From Paenibacillus rubinfantis (GTDB taxonomy: Bacteria > Bacillota > Bacilli > Paenibacillales > Paenibacillaceae): a stretch of 64,000 bases of DNA. Positions 60,433 to 64,000 of this stretch are shown here, piece by piece (position 1 is the stretch's first letter; each line of letters begins with the position of its first letter). Location of the stretch: contig NZ_LN909064.1 in NCBI RefSeq assembly GCF_001486505.1, forward strand, positions 372,001-436,000, read 5' to 3'. The position numbers and the translations under genes are program-made. The notes under the pieces are model-generated. The model saw only the letters and a list, made by a program, of their open reading frames with translations, had not been told where the DNA came from and ran no database searches.

Positions 60433-61378
60433 CCAACAACCAGATCGTCATTTTGAGAAGGATTTGGACGCGGTGATGGATGGGCAGGAGGTCCCTGCCA
60501 GCGGATCTGGCGATTATGCAGAGGTGCTTGCCTTTGCAAATACACTTGCCGCAGCCGACTTCGGCGCGGGGGAACATAAAGAGGCCGTGAAGCAGCGGAT
60601 AGTGAGTCAGGCCGCCGCCCGGCGCGTGGCGCGCAGACTAACCGGTCGCAAGGTTGCCGGCGGCGCGGCAGTTGCTGCAGCGTTAGCCCTGGTGATCGGG
60701 ATCGGATTTGCGCCTTCGTCGTTTGCCAGCGGTCTTCTGGACCGGATCATCTCCACCGTGACGTTAGGGCATATTACCGTTTTTCAGGTAGCGGCACCTT
60801 CGGAGGAGGCCGCCTTCCCGTTGCCGGAAGCTTTGCAGGGCAAGGTGTTTACGGAGGACGGCCAACCCATCACCGAATGGAACTCGCAAACGGGGCCGTT
60901 GTATACAGCGGAAGGCGAGGAGATTGCCGGAGTGGCGAACGGGGAAATCGTAACCAAGGCTCAAGCCGAGGCGAGGGATAAAGAAGGGATTCGCACGCTG
61001 ACCAACCCGGCGGAATTAAGCAAATCTACTGCTTTCCAGGTGAAGCTGCCGTCGTACTTGCCAGAAGGGTATGCGTTTAGTCGAGCCGAGCTCTATCTGG
61101 ATGAACAAGGGATAGCGAGTCCGAAATACATCAGTTTGTATTTTGACGAAGCGGGCACCGGAAACGAAATCTACATGCAACAGCGGCTCGCCGATGAAGA
61201 AACCGCGTATTCCAGCTCTACGGAGAATGAGATCAAGCCCATCAAGATTGGCGATGCGGATGCGGTGATCATGGATGGGAACTCGATCGCCTGGGAAGCG
61301 GACGGAGTGATGTTTGACCTGGTCGCCCAAGGATTGGACGAGAGCGAATTGATCCGGGTCGCGGAGTCTTTGGAGTAG
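60425..61378 (+). CDS. Probable anti-sigma factor with DUF4367-like domain
   Basis: The 317-residue protein has a short cytoplasmic N-terminal part (about 1-78), a membrane helix near residues 80-102 (GGAAVAAALALVIGIGFAPS) and an outer domain. The C-terminal half (VKLPSYLPEGYAFSRAELYL to the final VAQGLDESELIRVAESL) fits DUF4367. This is a common shape for an anti-sigma factor of an ECF pair, though no ZAS zinc motif is seen. ATG 60425 is 7 bases after AAGGGAG. The signal it reads is unknown. Confidence 0.7.
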   Translation: MDNQQPDRHFEKDLDAVMDGQEVPASGSGDYAEVLAFANTLAAADFGAGEHKEAVKQRIVSQAAARRVARRLTGRKVAGGAAVAAALALVIGIGFAPSSFASGLLDRIISTVTLGHITVFQVAAPSEEAAFPLPEALQGKVFTEDGQPITEWNSQTGPLYTAEGEEIAGVANGEIVTKAQAEARDKEGIRTLTNPAELSKSTAFQVKLPSYLPEGYAFSRAELYLDEQGIASPKYISLYFDEAGTGNEIYMQQRLADEETAYSSSTENEIKPIKIGDADAVIMDGNSIAWEADGVMFDLVAQGLDESELIRVAESLE

Positions 61379-61407
61379 GGGGAGGTTGGCTTTTGTAGAT
61401 AGCAGAG

Positions 61408-61442
61408 AACAAACCGGCTCGCGATAGCGGCCGGTTTGTTTG
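61408..61442 (+). terminator. Terminator after the sigma operon
   Basis: AACAAACCGGC pairs with GCCGGTTTGTT across an 11-base loop, then TGT. Confidence 0.75.
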
Positions 61443-61473
61443 TGCTGCTGCAGAATCGTAGCAGGAAGTGGCT

Positions 61474-61741
61474 CGGATGAGTGACGGAATGTCCGGTCGG
61501 ATGAGTGACGGAATGACCAGTCTGGATGAGTGAAGGGATGACCAGTCTGGATGAGTGACGGATTGACCAGTCTGGATGACTGGGGGAGTGAGCAGTCGGA
61601 TGACTGGGGGAGTGAGCAGTCGGGTGAGTGGCGGAATGTTTGGTCGGATGACTAAGGGAGTGAACAGTCGGGTGACTGACGGAATGTCAGGTCGGATGAC
61701 AGACGGATTGTCCAGCTCGATGATTAACCGATTGCCTGACC
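61474..61741. repeat. Minisatellite of about eleven 24-25 bp units
   Basis: Units resembling CGGATGAGTGACGGAATGWCCAGT start at 61474, 61498, 61523, 61548, 61573, 61597, 61621, 61645, 61669, 61693 and 61718. Most steps are 24 bases (8 codons), four are 25. One frame from 61576 reads an octapeptide repeat like MTGGVSSR for about seven units, but no ribosome site precedes it and the shifts break the frame, so no gene is called. Confidence 0.85.
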
Positions 61742-61762
61742 TTTGTCCGACCGGACCTTTCG

Positions 61763-61947
61763 CTAACGGACCTGAGAGACCTTATTCGCCTGAAATAAGG
61801 CCGACTCCACTTCTAACGGACCTGAGCGCCGCTATTTGACCTCAAAAGCTACGTATGTCGCTCAAAAACCCCAAATAAGGTCTCTCAGGTCCGTTACATT
61901 TTGAGATACCGGCTTTTTAGCGAAATAACGGCGCTGTGGTCCGTTAG
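61763..61947. repeat. Interleaved inverted repeats of the CTAACGGACCTGAG family
   Basis: Unit A (61763-61786) and unit B (61813-61837) share CTAACGGACCTGAG but differ in the next ten bases. Their complements follow in the same order: A' at 61874-61896 and B' at 61923-61947. The rest of the 632-bp gap has no gene. Confidence 0.85.
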
Positions 61948-62010
61948 AGTGTTCAACCGGACATAATCACTTCCTTCATGGCATGAAGCTTTAGCCGGAA
62001 CGAAGAGGAA

Positions 62011-63318
62011 TCAGTTAATGACGATGTTCTTCTCCTCGAACTTGATCTCGGACGGTTTCTCGGGTGTAGTTGGGGGAGAAGTGGTGCCGTTGATGGTAAG
62101 TCCGCCATTTCCATTCATTGCGATTGCACCATTGGAGTAGATAGAACCGTTTAAAACTGCCGAAGAAGAATGACTATCCATAGTGACTGAACCATCCGCA
62201 TACAGCATAAATTGGTTGTCTGCCCCGCTTAGCTTAGGGTTAACAGCACCAGAGCTATAGAGGTTGCCGGCAACTAGATCGGAATCCAAGTTTAAGGTTT
62301 GTTGGGCTAAATAAAGCATCTCCCCGCCAATATACATATCGCCTTCGACCGTAGATTGTCTGTTCACGTCAGACTTTTGGAATGTAAACTGCTTTGCTGT
62401 CCAAATATATCCGTCTGCAGATAATGAGCCGTTAAAGGTGACATTTTCGAAGAAAAAAATATTCCCCGAGGCTTTGATCAAGGTTCCGGGAGAGATATTT
62501 GCATGACCGCGGATGATTAGGTCCCCATGAACTTCGATAGTCGATCTTCTATGAATATTAACGTTATTAAAAACGGTGGTTTGCGAATAACTTCTAGTCG
62601 TATTGGAGTCGTTCGAATTGATTGTAAGATCCGGATAATTGCCGTTCGAATATTTGTTTTTTACGATTGCGGCCTCCGAATTTACTTTAGAGAAAACAGT
62701 TGGAAAGTTGATTTTTTCGGGACTTTTTAAGCTGGTTCCGCCCGGTATAGTCGGAGATACGAGAACTCCATTAATGACGGATCGATTGTTGGCGACTGAT
62801 CCGTGTGAATAGACATTTCCATTGATCTTCATATCGTTTAACGTCAACGCTCCATAACTAACCACCGCATATCCCCCCGTTCCGGTTCCTGGTGAGGGGT
62901 TGCCGGGAGTGAAGGAAAGGGTGATCTCCACCTTCCGCCGATAGGTTTGCGTGACTTGGTCCGATACCCCGTCGGCTTTAACAATCGCAATGTACCGCTG
63001 GTTTTCGTTGTCCAAGGTTACCGTGCCGGGCTCCACGTATTTGTCGGCGGCGACTTTGACATCGTCGAGCGTCAACTTGTCTTTGTCCTTCAACGCCATC
63101 ACGGCTGCTCTGAGCTCGGAAAGCTTGATCAACAGCTTCGTTTCGCCGTCGGCCTGGGCGGAGACGATATCTTCGGAGACGTTCACCATGCCTTGGGAGT
63201 TCGTTACCGACTGCATGACCAACGTGCCGATCACGAGCAGTATCGCAACTAGCAGCAGCACGGAAACCAAGGCATACCCCTGCTCTTGGCGGATAACGGC
63301 TTGTCCTCGTCCTTTCAT
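62011..63318 (-). CDS. PilX-like minor pilin with beta-solenoid domain
   Basis: The 435-residue protein has a PilX-type N terminus: a basic leader, then G before YALVSVLLLVAILLVIGTLV, with no Glu at the fifth mature position. After about 150 residues of alpha/beta sequence and a PSPG-type linker comes a repetitive domain with GNVYS, GDLIIRG, GNIFFF and GNLYSSG strands, like a bactofilin or beta-solenoid. It probably sits at a type IV pilus tip or assembly site. It is 12 bases after the pilin gene upstream. Its distal part is clearly more AT-rich than its start. Confidence 0.7.
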   Translation of the reverse strand: MKGRGQAVIRQEQGYALVSVLLLVAILLVIGTLVMQSVTNSQGMVNVSEDIVSAQADGETKLLIKLSELRAAVMALKDKDKLTLDDVKVAADKYVEPGTVTLDNENQRYIAIVKADGVSDQVTQTYRRKVEITLSFTPGNPSPGTGTGGYAVVSYGALTLNDMKINGNVYSHGSVANNRSVINGVLVSPTIPGGTSLKSPEKINFPTVFSKVNSEAAIVKNKYSNGNYPDLTINSNDSNTTRSYSQTTVFNNVNIHRRSTIEVHGDLIIRGHANISPGTLIKASGNIFFFENVTFNGSLSADGYIWTAKQFTFQKSDVNRQSTVEGDMYIGGEMLYLAQQTLNLDSDLVAGNLYSSGAVNPKLSGADNQFMLYADGSVTMDSHSSSAVLNGSIYSNGAIAMNGNGGLTINGTTSPPTTPEKPSEIKFEEKNIVIN

Positions 63319-63330
63319 CCCTTAAGCACC

Positions 63331-63816
63331 TCACGATATCAGTTTTATCGAAACGAACAGATAGATCGGCTCCACCTTGGGCTCATCCTTCAGCGCCACT
63401 CGAAGGTTCACCTGTAAATCGTTGGGGCCCCTGGAGAAAGTAGTGCCGGTCAGGTCCAGCTTTTCGTCACTGAAACGGGTACCGTCCAGAAGAAGCTGGC
63501 CCCCATCCAACTTAACGCGGATTGTCTTGGTAGATTCCGTAAGTGCGTCGGTCACCACCTCGGCTTGAAACTGCGTAAACGTGCCGGAACTCGAGATCGA
63601 CACCGCATTCCGCAAGTTCGCCTGAAGCGCGGAGCTTAGCGTGATCGCTTTATTGCGCAGCTGCGCTTCATGATTCACCCGGCCGAAAGCAAACAGCGAC
63701 GTCGTCAGCACGGTTGACACTAAAATGACCAGCAGTCCGGATAAAGCTAAAGCGGCCAGCAGCTCTACCAACGTAATCCCGTCTTCTCTACGAAAGAACT
63801 GCAAACGCTGCTTCAT
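63331..63816 (-). CDS. Prepilin-type minor pilin (PilW-like)
   Basis: The 161-residue protein has a class III signal: REDG then ITLVELLAALALSGLLVILVSTV, with cleavage after Gly and Glu at mature position 5. The remainder is beta-rich with no recognised motif (FTQFQAEVVTDALTE, LDLTGTTFSRGPNDLQVNLRV). It fits the PilW/PulJ group of initiating minor pilins. It overlaps the upstream gene by 4 bases and precedes the PilX-like gene. Confidence 0.8.
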   Translation of the reverse strand: MKQRLQFFRREDGITLVELLAALALSGLLVILVSTVLTTSLFAFGRVNHEAQLRNKAITLSSALQANLRNAVSISSSGTFTQFQAEVVTDALTESTKTIRVKLDGGQLLLDGTRFSDEKLDLTGTTFSRGPNDLQVNLRVALKDEPKVEPIYLFVSIKLIS

Positions 63817-64000
63817 GGGGCGTTCCCTCCAGCGGCGGACATATAGGTCTTTTTGACGGCGCTGGTTACTGAGACGTGATGCCTATACTTGCCGGATCCC
63901 TGGGAAGGATCAGGCTGCCAGTAGGCCGTTACGGTGACATACAAGATGTCGGGATTTGAAGGATATTTAGAACTACGGTCACTGACCTCGGCCTTTAAGA
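63813..64000 (-). CDS. Minor pilin, PilV-like (partial, cut by window end)
   Basis: The last 62 codons of an open frame enter from the right edge and end in TGA at 63813, overlapping the next start (ATGA). The visible C terminus reads YVTVTAYWQPDPSQGSGKY, then VSVTSAVKKTYM, with alternating strands as in PilV-type minor pilins. Position as first gene of a V-W-X set supports this. The N-terminal cleavage site lies outside the window, so the family call is inferred. Confidence 0.6.
   Translation of the reverse strand, partial: LKAEVSDRSSKYPSNPDILYVTVTAYWQPDPSQGSGKYRHHVSVTSAVKKTYMSAAGGNAP

Noticed and set aside
61576-61839. 87-codon frame with octapeptide repeats
   Set aside because: No ribosome site; the repeat changes frame and runs into inverted repeats, so it is treated as a minisatellite.

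Overview
The window looks like the chromosome of a low-to-moderate GC Gram-positive of the Paenibacillaceae (Paenibacillus or a close relative). The grounds are strong AGGAGG-type ribosome binding sites, ATG/GTG/TTG starts, lipoprotein-type solute-binding proteins, LacI-family sugar regulators, a TcyP-type cystine symporter, LCP wall ligases and dense palindromic intergenic repeats. Species was not determined. No rRNA or tRNA gene, CRISPR-Cas locus or prophage is visible. The exopolysaccharide region is noticeably GC-richer than the sugar-uptake region.

Region 1 (about 0.2-23.6 kb) is a surface polysaccharide locus. It starts with a FemAB/GNAT-like gene on the minus strand. Rightward genes follow for a beta-helix protein, a polysaccharide deacetylase, a Wzz-like protein, four enzymes that fit synthesis of a UDP-diacetamido uronic acid (oxidoreductase, UDP-HexNAc dehydrogenase, N-acetyltransferase, aminotransferase), a Wzx flippase, a second deacetylase, glycosyltransferases (one broken by an internal deletion and frameshift), a Wzy polymerase and the initiating sugar-phosphate transferase. 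An IS1182-like element sits just beyond. Past it, on the minus strand, an LCP ligase gene overlaps a second beta-helix gene paralogous to the first; a GalE-like epimerase is divergent. Two arrays of 25-bp palindromes with an exact 52-bp period lie inside and at the end of this locus, and the IS sits precisely in the loop of one palindrome.

Region 2 (23.7-33.1 kb) holds housekeeping and accessory genes: a DUF4129 membrane protein, an HlyC/CorC-type membrane protein, a guanine-type purine riboswitch with terminator ahead of an FAD-dependent dehydrogenase, a zinc-ribbon DUF2628 protein, and a 1161-residue secreted multidomain protein.

Region 3 (33.2-43.4 kb) is a first alpha-glucan utilisation operon: LacI regulator, GH13 enzyme, solute-binding lipoprotein and two permeases, then a debranching enzyme and a type I pullulanase whose C terminus has been replaced by repeat DNA.

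Region 4 (43.5-57.9 kb) is a second, maltose/maltodextrin cluster. Minus-strand genes encode a GH65 maltose phosphorylase, beta-phosphoglucomutase, a LacI regulator and a GH13 enzyme. Plus-strand genes encode a maltodextrin-binding lipoprotein, two permeases and a chemoreceptor. A GH13 alpha-amylase lipoprotein follows on the minus strand. Extracellular amylase would give maltodextrins, the importer would bring them in (no ATPase is encoded here), the GH13 enzymes would trim them to maltose, and phosphorylase plus mutase would feed glycolysis. CGCAAACGTTTG-like sites recur through this cluster and suggest one LacI-family regulon.

Region 5 (58.2-64.0 kb) has the cystine symporter, an ECF-type sigma factor with a probable anti-sigma protein, a repeat-rich 630-bp gap and a minor-pilin operon (PilX-, PilW- and PilV-like, the last cut by the window end).
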